Assembly (NCBI GenBank): GCA_023212645.1
Contig: JALBYC010000001.1
Coordinates: forward strand, 744,001-808,000
DNA from: Farysia itapuensis
Lineage: Eukaryota; Basidiomycota; Ustilaginomycetes; Ustilaginales; Ustilaginaceae
Direction of reading: 5' to 3'
Length of the DNA stretch: 64,000 nt
A model generated the notes under the pieces. That model was not told the origin of the DNA. It was given only the letters and a program-made list of their open reading frames with translations, and searched no databases. Position numbers and translations under genes: made by a program. How positions within the stretch are numbered: position 1 is the stretch's first letter; each line of letters opens with the position of its first letter. Below, piece after piece: positions 29,840 through 41,500 of the stretch.

Positions 29840-32800
29840 ATGCCGTTTCAGCACGCAGGTCCAACCGTGTCAGCACAGCTGTTCCAGCCATCTCATACAG
29901 ATGCAGTGCACACCGTTCCGACAATCCTGTCACACAAGCCTATCACGACACCAACAGTGCAGATTCAATCAGAAGCTCCAGCACCGCGCAAACAATACCA
30001 CGTTTCATTCAAGGAGGATGCCGAGCCAGCTTCATCAGACCGCGAGTGGGGAGTCCCAACGCGCGAAGCTGCATATCCCGAGTCAGAAGTTGGTAGTACG
30101 AAGGCCGCTTCCTCGCGTTATGGCTTGAGCGACCTAGACTCATCCAAGTCAACCGGCGGCGAGAGCGTGCCTAGCTCCAAGTCGCGAAACCGGAAGCGCA
30201 ATCGTAACCGCTCCGACAGGTCACAAGCACATTGGTCGAATGTCAGCACCGCCGCATCCTCAGTGGTGCCATCAGATCGCGCTGGTGGATCTCAGCCAAA
30301 GTCAAGAGACAGCAGCGTGTCAGGCAAACGCATCCGACAACAGTCTGGATCAGGCATCCTTCCTGACATTCGCTCCATTAGCAACGCGAAGTCGGAAGCG
30401 AGCGGACGCTCAACCCAAGCCAGTAGCGGCGGTGGTCGTCGAGACCGCTTTCCCCGGTCTCACGAGCCAAGACATGCTCCTGGAGAAGCTTCTGCTGGCA
30501 AAGAAGGTCGCCAGCTTTTTGATCCGCGTCGTGATGACCCCGTCAAATTTGCAAGTCAGCAGAGAGGTCCCATCGAAGACCGCACTCGTCCGGGCCAAGG
30601 AAGCTCGTCTCCACATTTATCTGCGCGCATGTCTACCGCTGCCTCGAGCACCTCTCAGGCTTTGATGCATCGAGAAGGGGCCCCTTCAAGCAGTAACATC
30701 CCCAGGAGTCCTGTTCTGCGCCCATTTTCGATGGACCAACCCAGTTCGGCTGTTCTCGAATTGGACGACCCGAAAGTTTTGCAATCGCACGTCGCCGAAG
30801 TCAAAAAAGTCTACCGCAGCATCTCTATTCTCGAGACCAAACTTCAGGAAATTCATCGCAGACAAGCGGATCTAGAACGGGAAGCCATGGGCGATCTGGC
30901 GCCACCCGATCTTCATGATCGCTCCTACTGGGTCCGTCTCGTGATGCAGCATCGCGACCTTGCCGAAACACACTCCACTTTCCTTGAGATGACCTGTCGC
31001 CCAGAATTGCCACGATCCGTACAAGAGCTGGCGGAGGTTTATAATATCCCATCGCGCCTTTGGCAAACCAGCTTTCATCTGATGCTCGAAAGCCTCCGAC
31101 ACAATCTGTCAATGCACAACAGTCAGAAGAACGGCAAAGCGCGCGAATCGGAGCTGTTGGATCATCTCACCGAGTTCATCTACTACGCGTACTCCTTCTA
31201 CTCTGCCTTGCACGAGTCGGAAAGGTACAGCGGTTTCCGTAGAGCTTGGATCGAGAGTCTGGGAGATCTGTCGCGCTATCGCATGGCAGTCGCTGGCTTA
31301 GCTATCTCATTGTCCTTGGAAAATGGCGGGGAGGGCATCCGGAACAAGCAAGCCAGCCGTCCGGTAGCCCGGATCGATGACGACGACGAAAACAACGCTG
31401 ACGATGCGGCATCCAATGAGGACAATGTGTCCGATCAGGTGGACAAAGCTAGTATTGGCAGTGCCGCTCTGGGTGATTGGGAGTGGGTGGAGAAGGAGAC
31501 TTGGCGTCAGACGGCCAAAGATTGGTATGCAAAGGGAATTGCAGACTCGCCCATGATCGGCCGTCTCCATCATCATATCGGTGTACTGAGCAGGGACAAC
31601 GAGCTAAGATCTCTGTATTATCTGACCAAAAGGTAAACAGTCGTTCTGTCCAGACTCGCCGTGCAGCACAAACTTACTAATATTATTCCTCCTGTAGCTT
31701 GATCACAGTCAAACCCTTTGCAAACGCCAAGGAGAGTATCCTTACGCTCTTTGATCCGCAGCGCCAAGCTGCGCGTGCCTGGCCGGACAGCAGCGAAGAG
31801 GAGCTGTTCATACACCTTCATGGTCTTTTAATCACCAGGGTGCAGCTCGACGACTTTGAGCTGGTTCTGCCTCGCTTTCTGGCCAAGCTTGAGGCTCGTG
31901 GCAAAGGCAGGGGAGTCGGTGCAATCCCTCAGTCAAGCTTGATGATGATGGCGTGTATCAACATAGCAGCCTTGCTGCAGTACGGATCTGAAGAGGCTGT
32001 TCTCGTTGATTCACTGCTTCAAGATTCAGGCAAAGCGGTTCGACGCAACAAAAAGACTGACAAAACCAAGACAGCAACACCAACTGCACTGCTAGTCAAT
32101 CCAGCAGCGAGTTCCGATGACAATTTCCTCAGCGAGTTGCCACGCGACGCTGAATGGGACGATGCGTCGGATGATGAATCTGATCTAGGAGACTCGCAAG
32201 TCATACAGTTGGACAGCAAGAGTGATAGTACGGAGGCATTGCCTGATCTACCACCATTGGCTGCGCATGCAGCCCAACTTTGCTTCTCGATGCTCGCCGC
32301 GTGTCTGCGCAACTGCGACGCGGATCAGAGTACAAATGCGTACGTCACCACGCTTAGCACCTTCTTGCTGTCGCTTTGTCAGTCGAAGCGAGCTTTCCGT
32401 CTACTCGAGCGCTTTGTTCCTTGGGATCTGTGGCTCGAACACATAGAGCGTTCGGTTTCCCTATCCGAGCGCAACTGGCCCAAGATCCTAGCTGTCTCGC
32501 ACATTTCGTCAAGACTCGTGTTGCCAGAGGACTGGTGTCTGCGAGGCGTTGTTGGCCTCTCACGTCAAGTATACGATCGCAATGTTTGGCGCAGTGCATC
32601 TTCAGGATCTCAGTCAGTCTCCACACACGCCTTCGAGAACGAAGCCGAAATGCTCGACTGCAGTCACGACGAGCTTACACGTCGATTCGAGCTCGCTCGC
32701 GAGGATACAAGCGTGTCGCTTGACACCCTTCGCGCTTATAGGCTCGCGTATATTGCCCGTAAATTGGCCAAAGCAGGTCGTGGATTCGAGCTCGATGCAA

Positions 32801-33879
32801 AGACATCGAGGTTGTTCCTGTCAAGATACCTGACGACTAGGCTCACGCGATGGAAGCTGAAGGAGCAGCAGCAGAAGCTGGAAAAACAGATTGAAGCTCT
32901 CGCCCTCCAACCTTCCTCAGTCGACCTTCTCAGCGATGAACGCGATGACGACACACTGCTTTACGTTGATCCAGACGCCGACGCCAAAGGTTTTGCGGAG
33001 CTGGCCGATAGTGATGCAGCGTCGGACGAGATAAAGGCTTTGCTTCAGCGAAAGTGCTACCTGCGAGACATGCTGCACAATCTAGCTGCTCGCGTCAAGT
33101 GCGCACCGCATGAGAACTCGTTTTGCCATCGCTTTGAGTCCAAAAGAGAGCCTAATCGAGCAGCCGCCGTCAGCGCGGCAACGGACGTCGATCAAATGGT
33201 GCCGGGCTACACAACCCTGATTGTGGACACAAACGTCATCTTGACACCGGGTCAGATGGTTCAACAGATTGTCGAATCACGTCGTTGGACCGTCGTAATT
33301 CCGCTGGCTGTAATCACCGAGCTCGATGGTCTGCGTCGTAATGACAATGTTCTGGGCGCCGAAGCGACTAGCGCTATCAGCTTCTTGGAAGAACGAATCA
33401 AGTCTCAGTCCAAGTGGCTCAAAGTGCAGACGAGTCGAGGCAACTACCTCACCGATCTCTCGATCCGGTCCGAAGACATTGACTTTGCCTGGCACGATCA
33501 CACTGGTGGTGGTGGCAATAGCGGCGCCACAGGTATGCAAGTGCAACTTTCCACACTCGCCGATCATGACAGTCCCAAAGCAGAGATTGAGACCAAGTCT
33601 GCAGCGGCACGCAACGTTGACGAGGTCATCCTGCGAATTCTCGCTTGGCACAGAGACCATTTTGTCGACCGTCGCAACATCGTTTGCCCTACTGACAAGA
33701 CGGCTCACACTAAGGATAGCGGTGCGCAAGTCACTAGCGCCACTCACAAGACTATTCTGCTCAGCCTGGACCGCAATCTCCGTCTCAAGGCCAAGACGCG
33801 CGGCCTGGCTGGGTTAGATGAAAAGGGTATCGCTCGGCTCATGGAAGTGACCACATCGATCACAGCCCCACAGGACTAA
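29840..33879 (+). CDS. EST1/SMG6-like protein with C-terminal PIN nuclease domain
   Basis: SMG6/EST1A proteins cut mRNA near premature stop codons in nonsense-mediated decay and also act at telomeres. Coding exons are 29840-31632 and 31698-33879 (intron 65 nt), giving 1324 residues. The intron falls inside a conserved block: RLHHHIGVLSRDNELRSLYY continues after splicing as SLITVKPFANAKESILTLF, the TPR/EST1 signature. Residues 1-290 are Ser/Arg-rich and disordered. The EST1 helical region is about 360-660. The PIN domain lies near 1103-1310, with LIVDTNVILTPGQMV, VVIPLAVITELDGLRRN and TILLSLDRNLRLKAK giving the expected acidic residues. Yeast Est1 and Ebs1 lack a PIN domain, so this is the SMG6 layout. 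Nuclease activity is inferred from the retained acidic residues. Confidence 0.88.
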
Positions 33880-33925
33880 GCATGACCGTGTAGGAATTCG
33901 TCTATGTAGGACAGCAAAGAAGTCT

Positions 33926-35707
33926 TTAACCCATCTTGAAGTGGAATTGTTGGCCACCGGGGAAGCCTCCACCCGGGAATCCTCCGCCGGGGAAGCCGCC
34001 GCCACCACCGCCGCCCTGTTGGAAGAACATCTCAAAAGGATGTCCACCCTGCGCGAATGGGTTACCATACCCGCCCTGCTGACCGCCCATTGGATCATTG
34101 GGATCGTCGCCGGCATCGTATCTATTGCGAAGGTCTTGGTTGCCTAGCACCCCCCATGCCTCGTTGATCTGCGCCATTTTCTCCTCCGAGCCGCCCTTGT
34201 CTGGGTGGTTCTCGCGCGCGGCTTTGCGATAGGCCTTCTTGATCGTGGCCAGGTCGTCGTTGCGCTTGACGCCGAGTACCTTGTAGTAGTCTTTACTCTG
34301 GCTAAGCTTGAGCCGCTTTTGCGCGGTTTGCAGCTTATCGTGGATACGGCGGTCTGTGCGGCCGGTTGCGTCAAATGCTTTGGTGTAGTCGCGCACGGCT
34401 TCTTCGTACTTTTCCTCCTTGAGCGCCAACTCGGCGCGCGCTAGTACGGCTTCGGTATTGTCCGGGTCTTTGGCCATAACTTTCTCGCAGAACGGCATGG
34501 CTTTGGTAAAGTCATCCAGCTCCGAGTGCGCCTTGCAATACATGACATTGAGCTCAAAGATCAGCGCGGACTGTGCGATTGGGTCTGAGGGGTATAGCGC
34601 CGGGATCAGCGGCTCCTCGTCTCCACTCTCCGTTTCGAGGGCGGCTGTGATGACCGATTCAATTTCTTCCACCAGAGTTGGTCCGCCGACTTTGCCACCT
34701 TTGAGCGCTGACAGAGTTGCGCGGTAGCTCTGACTTCGGTAGAAGTTGCGCGCCTTTTTCAGCGCCTTTTCCAATGCGCGCAGCTTGCGGTGTGCTTTGG
34801 CGCAGGATTTGTTGTCCGGATCCGAGTGCAGGCATGCTTTGAGGTTCTGCAATCCTGCTGGATCGCGACTCTGCAAGTCTCCGCCCGTGTTGCCTCCAAC
34901 AATGTAGTAGGAGAGGGTCGATAAGCGACGGAGAAGAAAGGGGGAGGGTGCGAGATGAACGGCGCGCGACCAGTCGACCATAGCGTCCTCCAGATTACCC
35001 TTTATCGTGTGGCACCGTGCCCTCTGCAGACGGGTGTCGAGATGCGACGGCGATACTTTGAGCACATCGCTTGCGAGCTGAACGCACTGGTCCACCTTGC
35101 CAGTATCCACCGCTTTACCCTTTCCCTTGCCCGACTGCACCTGCTCCTGCAACTTGTCAAACTCCTGAGACACCTTGTACAGCGACTTGAGCGCTGATTC
35201 GGCAGAGCTGAGCTTTTGCTGCAGCGCCGTGGCTTCGGTAGACTCGGACTGTTTCGCCGCCTTTGATTGCGATCGAAGCTTGTTGAAGGAATGTAGCGCG
35301 TCCTTTGCCTTTTGAAAGTCTCCCTCTTTCAGGTAGATCTTGGCACGTTGCAGATAGGCTTTTTCGAAATGTGGATTGAGGTCAAGGAGGGTGTTGAGAT
35401 CGTTGAGGGCTGCTGACGTTCGACCTAGACTGAGCTGAGCTGTTGCGCGACGATAGTAGGTGAGCCAAGATGTAGGGTCGGCTTCTAGCGCCTGGTCGAA
35501 TGACGAAAGTGCTTCCTGGTAGCGACCGCTCTGGAGCGCAGCGTTGGCCTGTGTGAGATGCTGGTTGGCCAGCACTGGATCTGGTGGCGCTGGTGTCGAA
35601 CCTGACGCTTCGGCTACAACGCCAGGAACGCTGATACTCGCCAGCGCTAACGCCATACATAGTGTCATGGACAGCGCCAACAGTGAAGGCAAGATCCGTG
35701 TCCGCAT
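33926..35707 (-). CDS. ER-luminal TPR and J-domain co-chaperone (DNAJC3/P58IPK-like)
   Basis: Co-chaperone that binds unfolded clients through TPRs and hands them to the ER Hsp70 BiP. The start is the ATG at 35707 (593 residues); the frame is open a little further upstream, but only with a GTG. A signal peptide is obvious: MRTRILPSLLALSMTLCMAL, cleaved near GVVA. Nine or so TPR-like repeats fill residues 45-440 (for example ANAALQSGRYQEALSSFDQA). The J domain covers about 465-530, opening DYYKVLGVKRNDDLATIKKA and containing the HPD tripeptide in ARENHPDKGG. The Gly/Phe-rich tail holds three FPGG units and ends QQFHFKMG; there is no HDEL/KDEL, as in animal DNAJC3. Intronless. Convergent with the EST1/SMG6 gene, stops 46 bp apart. 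Confidence 0.9.
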   Translation of the reverse strand: MRTRILPSLLALSMTLCMALALASISVPGVVAEASGSTPAPPDPVLANQHLTQANAALQSGRYQEALSSFDQALEADPTSWLTYYRRATAQLSLGRTSAALNDLNTLLDLNPHFEKAYLQRAKIYLKEGDFQKAKDALHSFNKLRSQSKAAKQSESTEATALQQKLSSAESALKSLYKVSQEFDKLQEQVQSGKGKGKAVDTGKVDQCVQLASDVLKVSPSHLDTRLQRARCHTIKGNLEDAMVDWSRAVHLAPSPFLLRRLSTLSYYIVGGNTGGDLQSRDPAGLQNLKACLHSDPDNKSCAKAHRKLRALEKALKKARNFYRSQSYRATLSALKGGKVGGPTLVEEIESVITAALETESGDEEPLIPALYPSDPIAQSALIFELNVMYCKAHSELDDFTKAMPFCEKVMAKDPDNTEAVLARAELALKEEKYEEAVRDYTKAFDATGRTDRRIHDKLQTAQKRLKLSQSKDYYKVLGVKRNDDLATIKKAYRKAARENHPDKGGSEEKMAQINEAWGVLGNQDLRNRYDAGDDPNDPMGGQQGGYGNPFAQGGHPFEMFFQQGGGGGGGFPGGGFPGGGFPGGQQFHFKMG

Positions 35708-36077
35708 GACTGCAACGCAATGCTGCACTTCGAGAACGAGCTAAAGTGAGGAGAAGGTGCAGTCGAAAGTGACAGATGAACGGCAGACTTTAAAGGCCGC
35801 ATTTCTACCAAGCTGTGAGGGCGGGTTCCAACGTGGAAGCTAAAAATCACTCGCACGAGTCAACACTACAAAAACATGGACCTGAAGACTCACACTCGCG
35901 TACACTCACACTCCCACTTCTGAACGACACACCGGAAATCAACAAAATTTTCACCAAGCCTCTGTAGCAGTATGGCACACACAAACTCAGTCGCTAATCA
36001 CATTGTGCTTCACAATGCAATATGATTGGGAATTCTCAGATGCATTGCTTAAATGAACAAGATACAAGGTTTACAAT
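35708..36077. other. Spacer holding the J-protein promoter and the FDH 3' UTR
   Basis: A 370 bp spacer between two minus-strand genes. I looked for ER-stress elements: one CCACG core occurs on the minus strand (near 35830-35838), but no CCAAT at the ERSE spacing, so none is called. Confidence 0.5.
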
Positions 36078-37327
36078 TTACTTGCGTTGGCCGTAAGCCT
36101 TGGTGGCGTACGTGCCGTTCTCGACAATAACGTTCACTGGGTCTTGCTTGGAGCCAGAGAAGTAGTGCTCGAGGATGGTCTTGACACCGGCAGCGTAGCG
36201 TGCCTGTGCGTCGATAGAAGTGCCGGAAACGTGAGGAGTCATAGCGTTACCATGTCCAGGGCCTCGAATGTTGGCCATAGAGCGGAAGGGATGGTCCTTG
36301 GGAGCGGGCTGGACTGAAGAAACGTCTCCTCCGTAGCCGCGAATGTGGCCGCTGGCAAGAGCATCCTTGATCGCTTGAGCATCAACGATGGCACCTCGGG
36401 CTGTGTTGACGATCCAGGCACCCTTCTTCATCCAGCTGAGCTTTTCGGCGTTGATCAGGCCCTTGGTCTCCTCGTACAAGGGGCAGTTGATAGTAAGCAC
36501 ATCGAGTTCTGAGAGGAATTCTTTGAGGTCTTCCACTCGCTTGGCGCCAGTCTCCTTCTCGAGGAAGTCGTTGTTCTGGTAGTCGTAGTAGGTAAGCTTG
36601 GCGCAGTCAAAGGGCTTCAATCGCTGCAGCACACGGGTGCCAATACGGCCAGAACCGAGAGTACCGACCACCTTGCCTTCCAGGTCGTAAGTGTCTCGAG
36701 CGACTTCGGATACATTCCAGCCGCCGTTGAGGTACTGCTGATTGGCAGGCACAAAGTTTCGGACAAGCACGAGAATGGTCATCAAGACATGCTCGGCGAC
36801 AGAGACGACGTTGGAGCCGGTCACTTCGTATACGCCAATGTTTCTCGTGTTAGCAACATCGAGGTCGACGTGGTCAGAGCCTACGCCTGCGGTGATGCAG
36901 CACTTGAGGTTCTTGGCCTCGCCGAGCACTTCCTTGGTCAGGTAGGCAGGGTGGAAGGGCGTGGTAATGACAATCTCGGCATCCTTGAGGTGCTTTCGGA
37001 ATTCCGAATCGGGACCTTCCTTGTCATCGGTTACGATGAATTCGTGGCCTTGCTCCTTGAGCCAATCCGCGATGCCAAGCTTGTTTTCCACAGTGCCGAG
37101 CAGCTTGGGCTCAGACTCGGCGAATTTGCCTCCAGAGTAGAGGACAGCAACGATCTACGTCGGTAATGCAGCAATGTCAGCGCGTATCTCACGGCAATGC
37201 ATTCCGAACAACACATGCTTACCTTGACCATGTTTGGTTTTGTTGTAGAGAAGGCTCGTGTTTTGATGGGAGAAAAGGTGAGGGCACGAGGCAGAGTGTT
37301 CTTAAGAAGAGTTGTACGGGCGAACAT
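36078..37327 (-). CDS. FDH1: NAD-dependent formate dehydrogenase
   Basis: Oxidises formate to CO2 with NAD+, disposing of formate and supplying NADH. Coding exons on the minus strand are 37327-37223 and 37154-36078 (intron 68 nt), giving 393 residues. Exon 1 encodes a leader rich in Arg, Thr and Ser and without acidic residues ([18 protein letters not shown]...), a good mitochondrial presequence. It is followed by [12 protein letters not shown], the usual start of cytosolic FDHs. Catalytic blocks are present: [35 protein letters not shown], the Rossmann [23 protein letters not shown] and the catalytic His in [15 protein letters not shown] second in-frame ATG at 37231 would give a cytosolic form. 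No C-terminal peroxisomal signal. Confidence 0.96.
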
Positions 37328-37933
37328 ATTGGGTGTGTGCAGTTTTATATTTGGACCAGCCGTCAAGAAGGGCTTTGTCTAACGGCCAACGGGGAAACGG
37401 ACTTCATCTTCTTTTTAAATCCTACGCCGTTGTACGCCGATGGCCGGACGTTTGCCGCTACCACTCATCCGATGCGTGGAGCCTTGCTATCACCAGGCCG
37501 AGCGCACGGACAGTCAGCACATGCTTCCCAAACGGGTCATGCGGGGAAACGAAAACTGCTAAAATGACACCTCGGCCTCCACCTTCTACACCGACATGCC
37601 GCGCTCTTGTGTTGGAGCTTATGTTCACCCGGTCTTGCCGAGATACAGCGTGTCATGGCGAAAGTCTCCGACGTTCAGACGCCTACTATGATGAGCAACA
37701 AGCAGCACCCTTGTTCGTCCTTCTGAATTGAGCTATAAATTTGCGGTCTGAGAATATTGCACACATCGGCATGTTATAGGCGGGTATCTATTGCGGAATT
37801 AGCGCGGTTGTTGCGGTTGCGGCGAACATCGGTCTATGACAAATCAATTGTCAGCATTGTCGATCCATTTGCAGATCACCCATCCATCCGAGATTGAGAG
37901 CTCCCTCCACAGTCTTTACTTCACATTGTCGTC
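37328..37933. other. Divergent promoter between FDH1 and the 97-residue gene
   Basis: A 606 bp spacer. Apart from the TATA-like site at 37344-37349, it has only short ORFs without recognisable features and an AT-rich part around 37720-37800. No RNA gene is seen. Confidence 0.5.
37344..37349 (-). promoter_or_regulatory. TATAAA box next to the FDH1 start
   Basis: TATAAA on the minus strand, only 17 bp upstream of the first FDH1 ATG (37327) and 113 bp upstream of the second (37231). At normal TATA-to-start distances, transcription would begin at or inside the presequence codons; see findings. Confidence 0.4.
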
Positions 37934-38297
37934 ATGAGTGAAAGCACCAAGAAGCCCACTGCATCCGTCATCCGGCCTGGAAAGGCCCCCGAAGGGCCGC
38001 CTGGCTGGGAAGAACGTCGAATCGAGAAGCACATCGAACAGGACGAGGAACAAAAGCGCAAGAATCACCGCCGAGAGCAATCAACCGGAGTTCAGGGCAT
38101 CAAGGAGAACTTGCACAAGCTTGGCGAGAAAATGCACCTTGTCGAGCCGAAGGATCCCTCGCAAAGAACAGCAGCTCAGCTTCAGGTACGTATCTGTTTC
38201 GCGATTTCTGGCAACCTTCGTGATGGATGTCCTGACCTGTCTTGTTTATCATCAGGACGCTTCCACAATGCCCGAGAAGGCACCAACCCAGCTCTGA
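37934..38297 (+). CDS. Small charged protein of unknown function
   Basis: I do not recognise the family. Coding exons 37934-38185 and 38256-38297 (intron 70 nt, GTACGT..CAG, phase 0) give 97 residues. The product opens MSESTKKPTASVIRPGKAPE, then GPPGWEERRIEKHIEQDEEQ and a highly charged helix (KRKNHRREQ), followed by GIKENLHKLGEKMHL. It has no signal peptide, membrane segment or Cys. The spliced reading is preferred because it ends at a stop with a similar hydrophilic composition. Composition suggests a soluble, largely helical or disordered protein. It is co-directional with the Fun30 gene, 268 bp downstream. Confidence 0.6.
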
Positions 38298-38565
38298 TCC
38301 GAGTCTATACCCAGACAAGATAGCCGCTGTACTTCCGTCCTGCACAGATCACCCACCCTGTCTAGCTGTTGGAAACGGGGTTCCTGTAAAGTAGTGTACC
38401 TTTAATTTACGCTTTTGAGTCGTGGTGATGACCCCGATCCCGATCTGCACGTCGCGAGAAGATCAAAATTGCAACTCCTCCCGACGTGGAATTGTGAGTG
38501 GTTCCTGTTCACCCAGCCGTGTCCTACCACTCAGTGCACTGCCAAACCACCTAGACGCAAGATTC

Positions 38566-41500
38566 ATGGTCCGCGAGTATCTCAGTGACGATTCCATAGA
38601 GCCTGCCACACCTCCACGAAAATCAGCATCGTCCGCTCCAAAAGTTCTCTGTCCCGAATCCAGTCCGCTTGTCCCACCTGCTCCCTGGAAGCCGGACACT
38701 GCAATGTCGCAGCATCAATTCCGCTCCGCTATGAACGCGGGTTCCGGCTCTTCCATGAGCAAAACCAGCTTCACCAATGGCAGCTCAAGCAAGCACAATG
38801 GCTCCAGCAGCTCGTCTTCGAAACCGGCCAATGGTGAATCTGCATTCAAACAGACAGTCGAGCAGTTCCGATACGGTGGAAAGCGCGATACGCCCACGTC
38901 TGACAAGAGCTCTGACCTATCCGATGCGGATTCGGTTCAGGAGGTTGAGCCACAGCCGAAGAAACGCAAGCTGATCCGCGGGGGAGGGGGCTCAGGCAGT
39001 GCATCTCGTGCCAGCACCCACAGTGATAGCGACGACGAACCCCGGCCGGCTGCTACCAAGAAGCAGGTGCACGTCATTCAAGATTCTCCTTCCCCAGGTA
39101 AACAACCTGTTCCAATATCTAGCCAAGAGATCTCGGAGAAGGCAAGACGTATAATGAAAGTTCAGCCGCTGATCCCGGCAAAGGACATTATCGCTATCCT
39201 GCGACGGACCAATGGGGACGTTGAAAAGACATTGGAAGCCCTCAAATCCCGAACCGCGACCACGACAGTTCCGACGAAAACTGTCAGCGTCAAACACCAG
39301 GCCAACGGCACGCCACAACCCAGAAGCAGCAGCAGTCCCGCCCCTCTGACAACAAAGCCAGCACTCACAGGCCAGGCATCGGCACAATCCGGGGCAATAT
39401 CGCGCACAAAGCTAGCACAGTCGATCGTACGCTCCTCACCTGCTCCTCCGCCAAGCAAGCTGGCTCAAGAGACTGTCGATATCAGCTCGGACGAAGGCGA
39501 ATCGGATGAGCACGATCGCGAGGCCCGGGAAGAAAAGGCTGCCGTCAAATGGTTCAATTCCGCTGACGCTAATGCGCTGATGGACACGACAAATTGCTCG
39601 GCAGCTCAAGCTGAAACTATCATCTCGCTTCGTCCTTTTACCAATGCCGACGACATCGAAGAAAAGATGGGCAGCAAAGCGGCCAAAGGCGTGACATCCA
39701 CACTCTTCCACAAGTGCAAGGATCTCATGGCTGGCTACTACGAGGTGGACGAGGTGCTGGAGAAGTGCGAGAAGATTGGTCGAGAGCTCAATGCAGCGAT
39801 GGTGTCCTGGATGCCCGAAGGTGGATCGGCTCCATCATCGCGATTCGCATCGCCCGCTCTCACGGGCACTTCATCCCGCGAGGGCACCCCAACCGTCAGC
39901 ACACTCAACCTGTCCAGTGTCAAAAAAGGTGGCTCGCTGACAGACAAGTACTACCTCGAGTCGCAACCTCCATCGCTCGCCAAGGGTGTCACACTCAAGA
40001 ATTATCAACTTGTTGGAGTCAATTGGCTCAATCTGCTGTACCGAAAGAAGACGAGCTGCATCCTTGCCGATGAGATGGGCTTGGGCAAAACCGCGCAAGT
40101 CATTTCTTTCTTCGCCCATCTGAAAGAGCGGGGAATTCGCGGACCTCACCTGGTTGTCGCTCCAAGTTCCGTGCTGGAAAACTGGGACCGAGAATTTCGT
40201 TTCTTTGCGCCCGGCCTGAATGTTCGCAAGTACTACGGCTCGATGAAAGATCGAGTCGAATTGCGCGAGGACTTGTCTGCAGATCCCAAAGTTGAGGTCA
40301 TCTTGACCACGTATGACATGGCAGCAGGTGGACCACAGGACCGCTCTTTTCTCAAAAAATTCGGCAAACGCGGCTGCGGACGCAACGAATGCAATACTGG
40401 GTGCGAAGAAAAGCATTGTCGCGGTGGCGGCTTTGACATTTGCGTGTTTGACGAAGGCCACATGCTTAAGAATCGCAAGTCCCAAAAATACGAAAAACTG
40501 CTCAAATTGCGGGCAAAGTGGCGGCTGCTACTTACTGGCACGCCCCTGCAAAACAATCTGCAAGAGCTGGTCTCGCTGCTCAACTTTATCATGCCCGAAT
40601 ACTTCTCAGATGCCGAAGAGGCGCTTGCGGCCATTTTCAAAGTCAAAGCCGGGGGACAGCAGAATCAGCTTTCCAAGCAGAGAGTCGATCGAGCGAAGAA
40701 AATGATGCACCCGTTCGTTCTGCGTCGATTAAAGGACAAAGTATTGACGGAGCTCACTACCAAGACAATCACAGTCGAGTACTGCGACATGACACCAGTT
40801 CAGCGAAAGATCTATTACCAAGCAGTGGCGCGAACGAAGCGCGTTGCGGCTGCCGAAATGGAAGCGACGCGCACCAGCTCTAGGCGAAAAGCCCCCGCTG
40901 GACCCACCAACAAGGAGAGTGGACATGTTCTCATGGAGCTGAGAAAGGCTGCCAACCACCCGCTCCTGTCTCGGCGGCTGTTTGATGAAGCCAAAATCGA
41001 TGCGATGGCCCGAGACTTGATGAAGGAGCCCGACTATGCAGATTACAACTTTGATCATGTCAAAGAAGATTTGCGCATCAATACCGACGCTCAACTCTCC
41101 TTCTCTGCTGGCAGCTATCCCGCGACGCGGAAGCATGTGCTGCCAGCCCAAGAATGGATGAATTCGGGCAAGATCCACGCATTGCAACGACTCATACCTG
41201 AAATCCAGGCAAAGGGCGACCGTATCCTGATCTTTAGCCAGTTTACCATGGTGCTTGACATCCTATGCGTTTGCCTAGAGAACATGGGTGTCAAGTACGT
41301 CGGGTTTACTGGCTCGACCCAGGTGGAAGACCGACAGGTTCTGGTGGATCAGTTTACCCATGATCCTTCCATCACTGTGTTTTTACTGTCGACAAAAGCC
41401 GGCGGTCTAGGAATCAATCTAGTTGCCGCCAACTGGGTCATCATGTTTGACCAAGACTTCAACCCACAAAATGACAAACAGGCGGCCGATCGATGCTATC

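Noticed and set aside
35820..35845. Possible ER-stress element upstream of the J-protein gene
   Set aside because: Only the CCACG half is present; the CCAAT half at the required nine-base spacing is missing.
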